Shown here one piece after another: positions 43,257-52,300 of a stretch of DNA of 64,000 nt. Below the pieces are notes generated by a model. That model did no database searches and had not been told where the DNA came from. It worked only from the letters and a program-made list of their open reading frames with translations. The translations under genes and the position numbers were made by a program. This stretch comes from Pigmentiphaga sp. NML080357 (lineage in GTDB: Bacteria > Pseudomonadota > Gammaproteobacteria > Burkholderiales > Burkholderiaceae_B): assembly GCF_002188465.1 (NCBI RefSeq), contig NZ_NINW01000022.1, forward strand, positions 62,001 through 126,000. The letters run 5' to 3'. The stretch's first letter is position 1. Every line of letters starts with the position of its first letter.

Positions 43257-44216
43257 ATGCCCAGCGCACGCCGCATCGATGTCCATACCCACATGATCCC
43301 GGACTTTTACCGGCAGGCCGCCATCGATGCCGGTGCGGTACCGGCCCAGGGCCGCTACCCCAACTGGTCGCCCGAACTGGCCCTGAAAATGATGGAAGCC
43401 AACGATATCGCCACGCTGATCACCTCGGTGGCCTATCCGGGTTTCCTGTTCGGCTCCCGGGACGAGGCCGCCAAGCTGGCGCGGCGCTGCAATGAGTTCG
43501 CGGTCGAGATCGGCGAAAAATGGGCGGGACGCTTCGGCGGCTTTGCCAGCCTGCCCATCCAGGACCCCTTCGAGCTGGACCGCGGCTGCGAAGAAATCGC
43601 CTACGCCCTGGATACGCTGAAAATGGACGGCGTAATGCTGTTCGCCAGCTATGGCGAGAAGTTTCTCGGCGATCCCGCCTTCGATCCGCTGATGGAGGAA
43701 CTGAACCGCCGCGGCGCCGTGGTCTTCATCCACCCCACCTACCACCCCAACAGCAAGAAGATCGACCTGCCTTTCCCCGGGTTCCTGGTCGAGTACCTTT
43801 TCGACACCACGCGAGCCGCGGTCAACATGCTCTATGCCGACACGCTGGGGCGCTACCCGGACATCAAATTCATCCTCGCCCATGCGGGCGGCACGCTACC
43901 TTATATCTCATGGCGCGTAGCCGTCTCGCCCACCATCGATCGCCGTCTGCCCCAGTGGTCCATCGATGAGGTGTACGCCAAGTTGCGCCTGTTCTGGTAC
44001 GACACGGCGCTATCGCCCACCGCGAGCACCATGGGCTCGCTGCGGGAGGTCGCGGCGCCCGATCGCATCCTGTTCGCCACCGACTGGCCGATGGCCGGCG
44101 AAACCGGCACCGTGGAATCCGTACGCAACCTGGACGCACTGGACATGAGCCCGGAACGCCATGCGGCGATCAACCGCGGCAATGCACTGCGGCTCTTTCC
44201 CAAGTATGCACGCTGA
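43257..44216 (+). CDS. amidohydrolase-2 family enzyme (ACMSD/decarboxylase type)
   Basis: The 319-residue TIM-barrel metalloenzyme has the N-terminal metal site IDVHTHM (His10, His12). Further likely metal ligands are in VFIHPTYHP and LAHAGGTLPYI, and the acid is in FATDWPM. The layout matches aminocarboxymuconate-semialdehyde decarboxylase and related aromatic-acid decarboxylases or hydratases. A strong AGGAGGAG site precedes the ATG. It is flanked on both sides by Bug genes and probably breaks down an imported aromatic or muconate-type acid. Hydratase (LigJ-like) activity is an alternative. Confidence 0.88.
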   Translation: MPSARRIDVHTHMIPDFYRQAAIDAGAVPAQGRYPNWSPELALKMMEANDIATLITSVAYPGFLFGSRDEAAKLARRCNEFAVEIGEKWAGRFGGFASLPIQDPFELDRGCEEIAYALDTLKMDGVMLFASYGEKFLGDPAFDPLMEELNRRGAVVFIHPTYHPNSKKIDLPFPGFLVEYLFDTTRAAVNMLYADTLGRYPDIKFILAHAGGTLPYISWRVAVSPTIDRRLPQWSIDEVYAKLRLFWYDTALSPTASTMGSLREVAAPDRILFATDWPMAGETGTVESVRNLDALDMSPERHAAINRGNALRLFPKYAR

Positions 44217-44238
44217 TCCCGATCCACTGGAGATACGC

Positions 44239-45204
44239 ATGAGCAAATCCCGATTGCTGTTCGCCGCCGCCTGCGCTGTGCTCCTCCATGCCGCTCCGGC
44301 CTGGGCCGGATATCCCGAACGTCCGGTCCGCATCATCGTGCCCGTCGCGCCCGGCGGCACCCTGGATACCGTGGCGCGCCTGGCGGCCGAGTATCTGCGC
44401 GTGAATCTGGGCGGCACTTTTCTGGTCGAAAACAAGCCCGGCGGCAATACCGAGATCGGCGGCGCCTTCGTGGCGGCCGCTACGCCCGATGGCTATACCT
44501 TGTTCGTCAATTCCGATTCGCTGGTGACTTCGGCGGTGGTCAGCAAGACCGGCAGGATCGATCCGGTAAAAAGCTTTGCCCCGGTGTCCCTGCTGATCTC
44601 GTCGCCCGGCGTGCTGGTGGTGAGGCCCGGCCTGGGACCCAAGTCCCTCAGCGAATTCGTCGAGGCCGCTCGCGCCAAGCCCTTGAGCGTGGCCTCGACC
44701 GGCACCGGTACGGCCAGCCAGTTCACTGGCATGATGTTTCGCCAACGCATGTCGTTGGACTGGACCGACGTGCCCTACAGCGGCTCGGGTCCCGCCGTCA
44801 ATGATTTGCTGGGCGGCCACGTCGACGCCATCTGGGCCATGGCCGCGCCGCTGTTGCCCCATATCCGCAGCGGCAAGATGATCGCGCTGGCGGTCACCTC
44901 CAGGCAGCGGTCCAGCCAGTTGCCGGGAATCCCTACCGTGGACGAGAGCGCCGCGCCCGGCTTCGTGGTGGAAAACTGGACCGGCCTGTTCGCGCCGGCC
45001 GGCACGCCGGCGGCCATCATCGACACGTTGTCCGATGCCATGGCGAGAATGATGAAGGATCCGCAGCAAGCGAAACTGATCAGCGAGATGGGTTTCGAGC
45101 CCATCGGTAGCACGCCGGCCGTATTGCGTGACGAGATCCGGCAGAGCCTGCCCAAGTGGCAGAGGGTAGCGGCGCACAGTGGACTACTGAAGGCGGCCCC
45201 GTGA
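44239..45204 (+). CDS. Bug/TctC-family periplasmic solute-binding protein
   Basis: The 321-residue product has a signal peptide (ending PAWAGYPERP). Motifs are YPERPVRIIVPVAPGGTLDTVARLA, FLVENKPGGNTEIGGAFVAAATPDGYTL, STGTGTASQFTGMMFR and VPYSGSGPAVNDLLGGHVDAIW. It starts 22 bp after the amidohydrolase stop, so the two are co-transcribed. GNTEIGG replaces the common GAGGNIG ligand loop. It is the third Bug gene in 5.5 kb. Confidence 0.92.
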   Translation: MSKSRLLFAAACAVLLHAAPAWAGYPERPVRIIVPVAPGGTLDTVARLAAEYLRVNLGGTFLVENKPGGNTEIGGAFVAAATPDGYTLFVNSDSLVTSAVVSKTGRIDPVKSFAPVSLLISSPGVLVVRPGLGPKSLSEFVEAARAKPLSVASTGTGTASQFTGMMFRQRMSLDWTDVPYSGSGPAVNDLLGGHVDAIWAMAAPLLPHIRSGKMIALAVTSRQRSSQLPGIPTVDESAAPGFVVENWTGLFAPAGTPAAIIDTLSDAMARMMKDPQQAKLISEMGFEPIGSTPAVLRDEIRQSLPKWQRVAAHSGLLKAAP

Positions 45205-45292
45205 TGTCCTGCGGCGGCCTCGCCGCACGTCTGGGAGGGTTTGCGCCGCCAACGGCCGGCAGGTCGAGAGGAGGGAGCGGCGTGCCGATACG

Positions 45293-45601
45293 TCAGGGAA
45301 TATCGCGAACTTCCACGTCGACGATGTCGCTGCGCTTCATGCGGCCGGCATAGCCGCTGCGGACCGGCTGGCTCGCGCCGCCGTTGTCGGTGGCGGTGCC
45401 GCCGCCGAAGCCCCAGCGGGTTTGCGAGCGTTTCCAATAGGTATTGGGGACGAAAGGTTTGCCGCGCAGCTTGGCCACCACGTAGACGATGGCCAGGGCC
45501 ACCGCCGTGGAGGCGACGAGTATGGCCGCCATGATCATGCCGACCAGGGCGATGCCTGCCACGAATACGGTGCGGAGCAGCTTGGCGATGGTGTCAGTCA
45601 T
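45293..45601 (-). CDS. small inner-membrane protein, unknown
   Basis: The 102-residue product has two adjacent hydrophobic segments (about residues 9-30 and 31-47: VFVAGIALVGMIMAAILVASTAVALAIVYVV). A Gly-rich polar tail (GFGGGTATDNGG) and an acidic ending (SDIVDVEVRDIP) follow. I recognise no family. The gene is alone; the CNNM gene lies 189 bp away on the same strand. That spacer holds nothing I can name. Confidence 0.65.
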   Translation of the reverse strand: MTDTIAKLLRTVFVAGIALVGMIMAAILVASTAVALAIVYVVAKLRGKPFVPNTYWKRSQTRWGFGGGTATDNGGASQPVRSGYAGRMKRSDIVDVEVRDIP

Positions 45602-45790
45602 AGGTCTAGCGTCTGGCCGGATGGCGGCTCGGGATGGGCGGTCAAACCGTTTGGTCGGCCGCGGGGATGGAAAAGTTCCCGGTTTCGGTTCGATATGCCG
45701 GGGGCGGGGCCGCAAGGGGACCGGCAGGCACCGGCTTGGTGCGCCGCCGGCGTCCGTCAGTACTGTAGATGGGGCTGCCGGCCTTCGATT

Positions 45791-47104
45791 TCAATACGGT
45801 TCCGGCGGCGGCTCTGCCGACTCCACGCGGGTGGCGATGACCTTGTCGATGCGTTTGCCATCCATATCGACGATTTCAAAGTTCCAGCCCCCCCAGTCGA
45901 CCTGTTCGCCGGTGTGCGGGATACGGCCTAGCAGCAGCATCAGCATGCCGGACAGCGTGTGGTAGGTGCCCGAGTCGCCCTCGGGCAGGCCGGGCAGCGC
46001 GAGCATGTCTTCCATCTCGTGCACGTCGAGCAGGCCGTCGAGCAGCCAGGACCCGTCTTCGCGCTGCAGGGCGGAAGGTTCCTCCGGCGCCGTGGAAGCA
46101 TGGAACTCACCCACGATGGCTTCGAGCACGTCGCGCAGGGTGACCAGCCCCTGCACGTCTCCGTACTCGTCCACCACCAGCGCCGTCTGGGTGTGCGAAT
46201 CGCGAAAATTCTGGACCAGTTCCGTTCCGGTCAGGGTCTCGGGCACGTACAGCACCGGCGTGAGCCGGCTGGTCAGGTCGAGCGGCTCGCCGGCCATGAG
46301 TTGGGCGAGCAGGTCCTTGGCGCGGACGAAACCGATCACGTCGGACAGGTCGTCGCGGACCACCGGGAAGCGCGAATAGTGCGAACTCTCGATCTTGGCC
46401 TTGGATACCTCGAGGGGGGCATTGACGTCCAGGTACACGATGTCCGAGCGCGGCACCATCAGCGACGACAAGCGACGCTCGTCCAGGCGGAAGACGTTGC
46501 GCACCATCTGCTGCTCGGCCTGTTCGAAGATGCCTGCCGTGGCGCCCTGGGCCATCAGCACCTGGATCTCCTCTTCCGTGACGAGCTGGTCGTTGGCCTC
46601 TTTCGCGCCCAGCAGCTTGAGCACCGTGTCGGTGGACAGGGACAGCAGCCTGACGAAAGGCGTGGCGACCCACGACAGCAGCCGCATCGGCGCGGCGATG
46701 AGGCCGGCGATGGTTTCGGCATGCATCTGTCCCACCCGTTTGGGCACCAGTTCCCCGATGATGATGGACAGGAAGGTGATGACGATGACCACCAGCGTCA
46801 GCGCGATGCCGTTGGCCGCCTGTTCCAGCGCCGGGAAGTGGAGGCGGATGAGCTCGGCCAGCGGCTGGGCGAGGGCGCCCTCGCCGACGATGCCGGTCAG
46901 GATGCCTATGGAGGTGATGCCTATCTGGACGGTGGAAAGAAAGCGGGTGGGGTGTTCCGCCAGCTCCAGGGCGGCACGGGCCCGGGTGTCGCCCTCGTCG
47001 GCGCGCTGCTGGAGGCGGGACCTGCGGGCTGTGACGACGGCGATCTCGCTCATGGCGAAGATGCCATTGGCGAGGAACAAAATCAGAAGTAAGCCGATTT
47101 CCAT
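45791..47104 (-). CDS. CNNM/CorC-family membrane protein (hemolysin-like)
   Basis: The 437-residue product has a DUF21/CNNM transmembrane domain (about residues 1-195) with FAMSEIAVVTARRSRLQQ and IIIGELVPKRVG. A CBS pair follows (about 215-330: MVPRSDIVYLD, SRFPVVRDDLSDVIGFVRAKDL, TALVVDEYGDVQGLVTLRDVLEAIVG). A CorC_HlyC domain ends it (about 350-425). These proteins are linked to Mg2+/Co2+ efflux and metal resistance. The start MEIGLLLILF at 47104 places the first membrane helix at the N-terminus. Confidence 0.92.
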   Translation of the reverse strand: MEIGLLLILFLANGIFAMSEIAVVTARRSRLQQRADEGDTRARAALELAEHPTRFLSTVQIGITSIGILTGIVGEGALAQPLAELIRLHFPALEQAANGIALTLVVIVITFLSIIIGELVPKRVGQMHAETIAGLIAAPMRLLSWVATPFVRLLSLSTDTVLKLLGAKEANDQLVTEEEIQVLMAQGATAGIFEQAEQQMVRNVFRLDERRLSSLMVPRSDIVYLDVNAPLEVSKAKIESSHYSRFPVVRDDLSDVIGFVRAKDLLAQLMAGEPLDLTSRLTPVLYVPETLTGTELVQNFRDSHTQTALVVDEYGDVQGLVTLRDVLEAIVGEFHASTAPEEPSALQREDGSWLLDGLLDVHEMEDMLALPGLPEGDSGTYHTLSGMLMLLLGRIPHTGEQVDWGGWNFEIVDMDGKRIDKVIATRVESAEPPPEPY

Positions 47105-47503
47105 GTTTTCAGGCGGGTTCGGTCGGACGCGGCGGGTTCCGTCATTTTGTATGGAAAACGCCCGCAACGCCCGGGAAACCGGCCTTATTTGACCGAATTT
47201 CCATCGCCTACTGTTATGAAGACCCCGTAGCATAGCCGAGGACGGCCATATTCCAAATGGGCAATCCTACTTATCGCCGCGCGGCCGCCGTAAACGCTTG
47301 AAAACAATCGTCGTTCCCGCGTTCCCAGAAGGGGCGCCCGATCCGCTATGCTTGCGGCTGAACCAACACGGCGGAAGCGTCATGAGTTTGTCAGTCGAAC
47401 GGGTCCCTGCGGCCTTGCACGGCATGATCGATCCTCCCACGGGGCCCAGCGCGGCTGGCGCAGCGGTCGCAAGCGGAAACGCGCAGCCTGCCTCGCATAC
47501 GTG
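47105..47503 (+). promoter_or_regulatory. tamA upstream region with a candidate promoter
   Basis: This 399-bp space separates the divergent CNNM and tamA genes. TTGACC (47189-47194), a 17-bp spacer and TGTTAT (47212-47217) form a reasonable plus-strand promoter. An in-frame ATG at 47348 would extend TamA by 52 residues, but that stretch is Arg-rich, not signal-like, and is best treated as 5' leader. I see no other gene or RNA here. Confidence 0.4.
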
Positions 47504-49399
47504 ATGCGCCTGTTTCGCAGGGCAGCCGCATCGACGCGCCGCGCGCCGTTCGCGCGCGCGTGCCTGCCCCTGGCGCCGGCGTTGCTGTGCGCGCTGCTGG
47601 CGCGCCCGGCGTTCGCCGCCCGGCCCGAAATCACCATCGACCCCGGCGGCCTCCCCGCCAGTGCGCTGCAGGCCGTGACCCTCGCCGTGGACAGCATGGC
47701 GGCCATGGCCGACGACCAGGATGGCGGCGAGGGCATCCGGCTGCGGCGGCGGGCCCGCGAGGCGACGCTGGATGCGCTGGCCACCGAAGGTTACTTTTCG
47801 GCGCAGGTCGAGCTCGAAGCGGGCACCGACGTGGCGGGCCCGACCTGGGATATCTCCATCGTGCCCGGCGAGCGCACGGTCGTGGAAACGGTCGACATCT
47901 CGTTCCTGGGCACGCTGGCCGAGCCCGAATACGCGGAACGCGCCGCGCAGCTGCGCGAGGACTGGGGCCTGAAGCAAGGCGCCCCCTTCCGCAACGACGA
48001 ATGGGAGACCGCCAAACGCGATCTGCTCGATACCGCTTCCGAGCGCGATTTCCCCGTGGCGCGGCTGGTGGACACGGCCGCCGACATCGATGCCGACCGT
48101 GCCCGGGCCGCCCTGCACGTCAAGCTCGACAGCGGCCCCGCAGTGCGGCTTTCGGGCGTCGAGGTTCGAGGCCTCAAGCGCGTGCCCGCCGGTGTGGTCG
48201 AGCGCTATGTCCGGATCCGGCCCGGCGAGCCCTACGATCGCGACCGCATGGTCGAGTGGCAGCAGACGCTGCAGGGCTCGCCGTTCTTTTCCGGCGCCAA
48301 GCTCGACATCGACCGCAGCGGCATCTCGTCCAGCCCCGAAGAGGATCCGGGCCTGATGCCGGAAGGGCTGGACCAGGAGCAGACGCGCACCGAGAAGGCC
48401 TACCGCGGACCCAGCCACCTGACGCTGCCGGTGCTGGCCGAGGTGGTGGAGTCGCGACCGCGCCGCATGAGCATCGCCCTGGGCATCGACGACGAAGCCG
48501 GCCCGCGCATCGAAACCATTTATCGGCAGAACGTGGTCCTGGGCCAGCCCCTCGAACTCGAGACCGGGCTGCGGCTCGACCGGCTGCGCAAGCTCGGCTA
48601 TGCGGACATTCACCTCGCGCCCAACGAGAACGGGTTTCGCGACAGCTTCGGCGTGCTGGCGCAGGATTCCGACATACAGGGCCTGCGCGTGAGGCGGTTC
48701 GCGATCGGCGCCATCCGCGCCAAGACCTATCCCCCGAGTTTCAAGAGCCGGGTGGAATACGAGACGCGCTATGGCGCCCGCCTCGCGCACGAGCAGATCG
48801 ACATCGAAGGGTTCAACGCATTCACCACCAATACCGCCACCGCCACGGCCGAACTCATCCGCCGCGACGTCAATGACAAGTACGATCCGCGCGAGGGCAC
48901 TTTGTTCTCGCTGGGGGGCGGCGTCGGCACCGCCCTGGACGCCAGCAACCGTTTCAGCCGGCTTTCCGTGCGGGGCCAGTACTGGTGGTCGCCCAGCAAG
49001 CGTGACGTGATCACCGTGCGCGGCGAAGTCGGCCGGCTGTGGGCGCAGGACATCAACCGGGTGCCGGACGACTTCGCGTTCCGCACCGGGGGCGCGCGGT
49101 CGGTGCGGGGATACCGCTACCTCGGCCTGGGCCGCGACGTGGGCGATGCGGTGCTCGGCGACGCCGTGTTGTTCGTGGCCAGCGTGGAAGGGACGCGCTA
49201 TTTCGACGACCGGTTCGGCGCCGCGCTGTTCGTGGACACCGGCAACGTCGCTTCGCGCTTCAGCGAGATGAAGCTGGCCACGGGCGTGGGCGCGGGCCTG
49301 CGCGTACGCACGCCGGCGGGGCCGCTCAGCGTGGACCTGGCCTACGCGCTGCGCGACAAGAACATTCGCCTGCATTTTTCCCTGGGAATCGCATTTTGA
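47504..49399 (+). CDS. tamA: translocation and assembly module TamA, BamA family
   Basis: The 631-residue outer-membrane protein has a signal region with a long basic n-part (MRLFRRAAASTRRAP...) and cleavage near AFAARPE. POTRA-type domains cover about residues 35-280 (VVETVDISFLGTLAEPEYAERAAQLR, VRLSGVEVRGLKRVP). A 16-strand Omp85 barrel follows, with the RGYRYLGLGRDVGDAVLGD motif and a terminal F (HFSLGIAF). With TamB it assists outer-membrane protein or lipid traffic. The stop overlaps the tamB start by 4 nt. Confidence 0.94.
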   Translation: MRLFRRAAASTRRAPFARACLPLAPALLCALLARPAFAARPEITIDPGGLPASALQAVTLAVDSMAAMADDQDGGEGIRLRRRAREATLDALATEGYFSAQVELEAGTDVAGPTWDISIVPGERTVVETVDISFLGTLAEPEYAERAAQLREDWGLKQGAPFRNDEWETAKRDLLDTASERDFPVARLVDTAADIDADRARAALHVKLDSGPAVRLSGVEVRGLKRVPAGVVERYVRIRPGEPYDRDRMVEWQQTLQGSPFFSGAKLDIDRSGISSSPEEDPGLMPEGLDQEQTRTEKAYRGPSHLTLPVLAEVVESRPRRMSIALGIDDEAGPRIETIYRQNVVLGQPLELETGLRLDRLRKLGYADIHLAPNENGFRDSFGVLAQDSDIQGLRVRRFAIGAIRAKTYPPSFKSRVEYETRYGARLAHEQIDIEGFNAFTTNTATATAELIRRDVNDKYDPREGTLFSLGGGVGTALDASNRFSRLSVRGQYWWSPSKRDVITVRGEVGRLWAQDINRVPDDFAFRTGGARSVRGYRYLGLGRDVGDAVLGDAVLFVASVEGTRYFDDRFGAALFVDTGNVASRFSEMKLATGVGAGLRVRTPAGPLSVDLAYALRDKNIRLHFSLGIAF

Positions 49400-52300
49400 A
49401 CCAGCCCGCCACCTCCGATCGGAAACCCGCGCCGCGGCGGCGTCGCTGGCCATGGGCGCTGGCGGGCGTGGCCGCGCTGGGCGTCGTCGCCGTCGTAGGA
49501 TCCGGGGCCTGGGTCGCCGCCACCGCCGAGGGGGCCGCCTGGGCGCTGCGCACGGGGGGAACGCTGGCCGGCGGCACCATACGGGCGGAAGGCGTGCGCG
49601 GGTCGCTGCTGGCCGGCCTCGAGGTCGATGCGCTGGAGATCCGCCTGCCGGCCGCCGATGCCGATCTCGAACGCGTGCGGCTGGACGTGCGCTGGCGTGC
49701 CCTGCGCGGCGCGCGGTTGCACATTTCCGAGTTGTCGGCGCGGCGCGTGCGGCTGAACCTGCGGCCGTCGGACGAACCCAGCCCGCCGCTTGCGTCGCTG
49801 CGGTTGCCGCTGCCTATCGACGTGGACAAGCTCGCGATCGGCGCGCTGGACATCGAGACCGACGGCGAGCGCCTGCCCGCCACTTTTGCCGGCATCGACC
49901 TGCGGGCAACCTCTTCGGGCGACGAACACAGGTTGCTGCTGGCCAATCTGCACGTGTCCGCGCCGCAGGCCCAGGCTACCCTGCGGGGCGAAGCCCGCGT
50001 CGGAGCCGATGCGCCTTTCCCCGTTACGCTCGCGCTGCATGCGAGCGGCCGCCAGGCCGCGCATCCCTTCGACTTCGGGGCCACTGCCTCGGGATCCCTC
50101 GAGCAACTGGCCTTCACGGTGCGAGGCGATGGCGCCGGCGTCGATGTCAACGCGCAAGGGCAGGCCGCGCTGCTCGGAGGGTTTCCGCTGCGTGGCCTGC
50201 AACTGCAGCTGAGGGGCATCGACCCCTCGGCCTGGGTGCCGGGCGCCCCCGCGGCCAATCTGGGCTTGACCGCGGATCTGGCCGTGGCACCCGGGTCCGA
50301 CCCGGCGATGCTGCAGGGCCCCATCTCCTTGACCAATTCCACGCCGCGCCCGCTCGACCAGAATGGCGTGCCGGTGGCATCGGTCTCAGGACGCCTGAAC
50401 GTGCCGGTGCAGACGTTCGAGACGCTGGACGTGACCGGCCTGGCAATCGAACTGGCCGGCGGCGGACGGTTGAACGGCCAGGTAGGCTGGCGCCGGTCCG
50501 CCCGGCCGGACGACGCCGTCGGTCATTTGCAGGGCAAGCTGGAGGCCGCGAACGTCGACGCCTCCCGCATCCATGGCGCCGCGTTGCCCACCCGCCTGGC
50601 GGGAACGCTGGCGTTCTCCGCCGATGCGGCCGCCCAGGCGCTGACGGCCGAGTTGTCCGACCGCTCCCGCAAGGTGCCGCTGGCGCTCAAGCTCGACGCC
50701 AGCCTGCGGGACGCCGTCGTGCGGGTCTCGGAACTGGCGCTGTCGGCGGGCGAGGCGCGGGCCCGGGGCAAGGGCGAGCTGCAACTGGCCGATCCGCGCC
50801 GGTTCACGGCCGAACTTCGGCTCGATCGTTTCGACCCCGGCCATTGGGTGCGCAGCGCCGCGCTGCCGCCGGCGCAAGTGTCGGCGAGAGCGGAACTCAA
50901 GGGGGCGTTGATGCCGGCCCTGCAGGGATCCGCACTGGTGCGCATCGACGAGGGCAGCCGCTGGAACGGGCAGCCCCTGGGCGGACACGCCGAACTCGCC
51001 TTCGCGGGCACGCGCGTCGAGCGTATCGATGCGGCGCTGACCGCCGGCAGCAACCGGCTGCAGGCCCGCGGCGCTTTCGGACGAGCGGGGGACAAGCTGG
51101 AGTTCGACCTCGACGCGCCCACGCTGCAGACGCTTTCGTCGCTGCTGCGGGGCCGGCTGGCGGCGCGCGGGACACTGGGCGAGACCCTCGATGCGCCGGT
51201 GCTCGACATGACGCTGGACGCGAACGCGCTGCAACTGCCCGGCGGCGTCAGCGTGGGACGTGCGCAAGGCCACGCCAATCTCGGCGCCGCCTCGCCGGCC
51301 GGGGCGGGGCGGCGGCCGCAGGGCGGTTTTGCGGCGGCTCCGGCCGATATCGATCTTCAGATCGAGAACCTGGCCGTATCCGAAGCGCCACAGGCGACGA
51401 TGAGCAAGGCCACGCTGCGCCTGCAGGGCACGGTCGCGCGGCACGAGGGCAGCGTCGATGCCGAATTCGTGCCGGTGGATCGTTCGGCGCCCGCCACGCT
51501 GGCGACGCGCTTCAGCGGAGGCTGGGGGAGCGCCGGGCAGGGCAAGGGCGCCGCCCCGGGCTGGCGCGGCGCCGTCGACCGGCTGGATCTCGCGCGGCCG
51601 CCGCTGGGCATGTCGCTGGAATCTCCGATAAGCCTGAGTTTTGTGCCGGGTGCCCGCGCGCCCCAATGGCAATGGGAGGTCGGGGCGGGCGCGATCGCGC
51701 TGCGGTTGCCGGGCGGCCAGAGCGGCAAGCTGACCCACGAGGGGTCGCGCGGCGGCGAGGGGCGCTGGGAGTCCCGCGGCCGAGCCGAGGGGTTGGCCTG
51801 GGCGCCGGAGATCCTGCTGGAGGCACTGGGCGGCAAGCCTATTCCGCCGGAACGGATCGTGGTGCTGGATGCCGACTGGGACATGCGTTTCGCCGGCTCG
51901 CTGCAAGGGACGGCTAGCATCCAGCGCCGCAGCGGCGACCTGTGGGTGCCGGGATCCCCGCCCATCGCGCTCGGCCTGCGCACGCTCGAAGCACGCGTGC
52001 GCGCCACCCCGGAGGGCAATGCCGGCCATAGCCGCATCGCCCTGGAGGCCAATATCGAAGGCCAGCGCGTGGGTACCGTGCGGGTGGACGGCGAAGCGGG
52101 CGTCGTGGCCCGCGGCGGCGCCATCGGCCTGGACCGGGATCGGCCGGCCAACATACAGGCCCAGATCGACCTGCAGGACCTGAGCTGGGTCAGCCTGTTC
52201 GTCGGCGACAGCGTCGAAGTCGGCGGCAAGTTGGCGGGCTCGGCGCGCGTGGTGCAGGAAGCCGGCGAGTGGCGGGCCTCCGGCGGCTTCCAGGGTCAAG

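Noticed and set aside
47348-47503. N-terminal extension of TamA from the ATG at 47348
   Set aside because: The added 52 residues are Arg/His-rich and precede a good signal peptide that begins at 47504.
47298-47504. Small plus-strand frame of 68 codons upstream of tamA
   Set aside because: It has no ribosome site and no family resemblance, and it overlaps another open frame, so coding is not supported.
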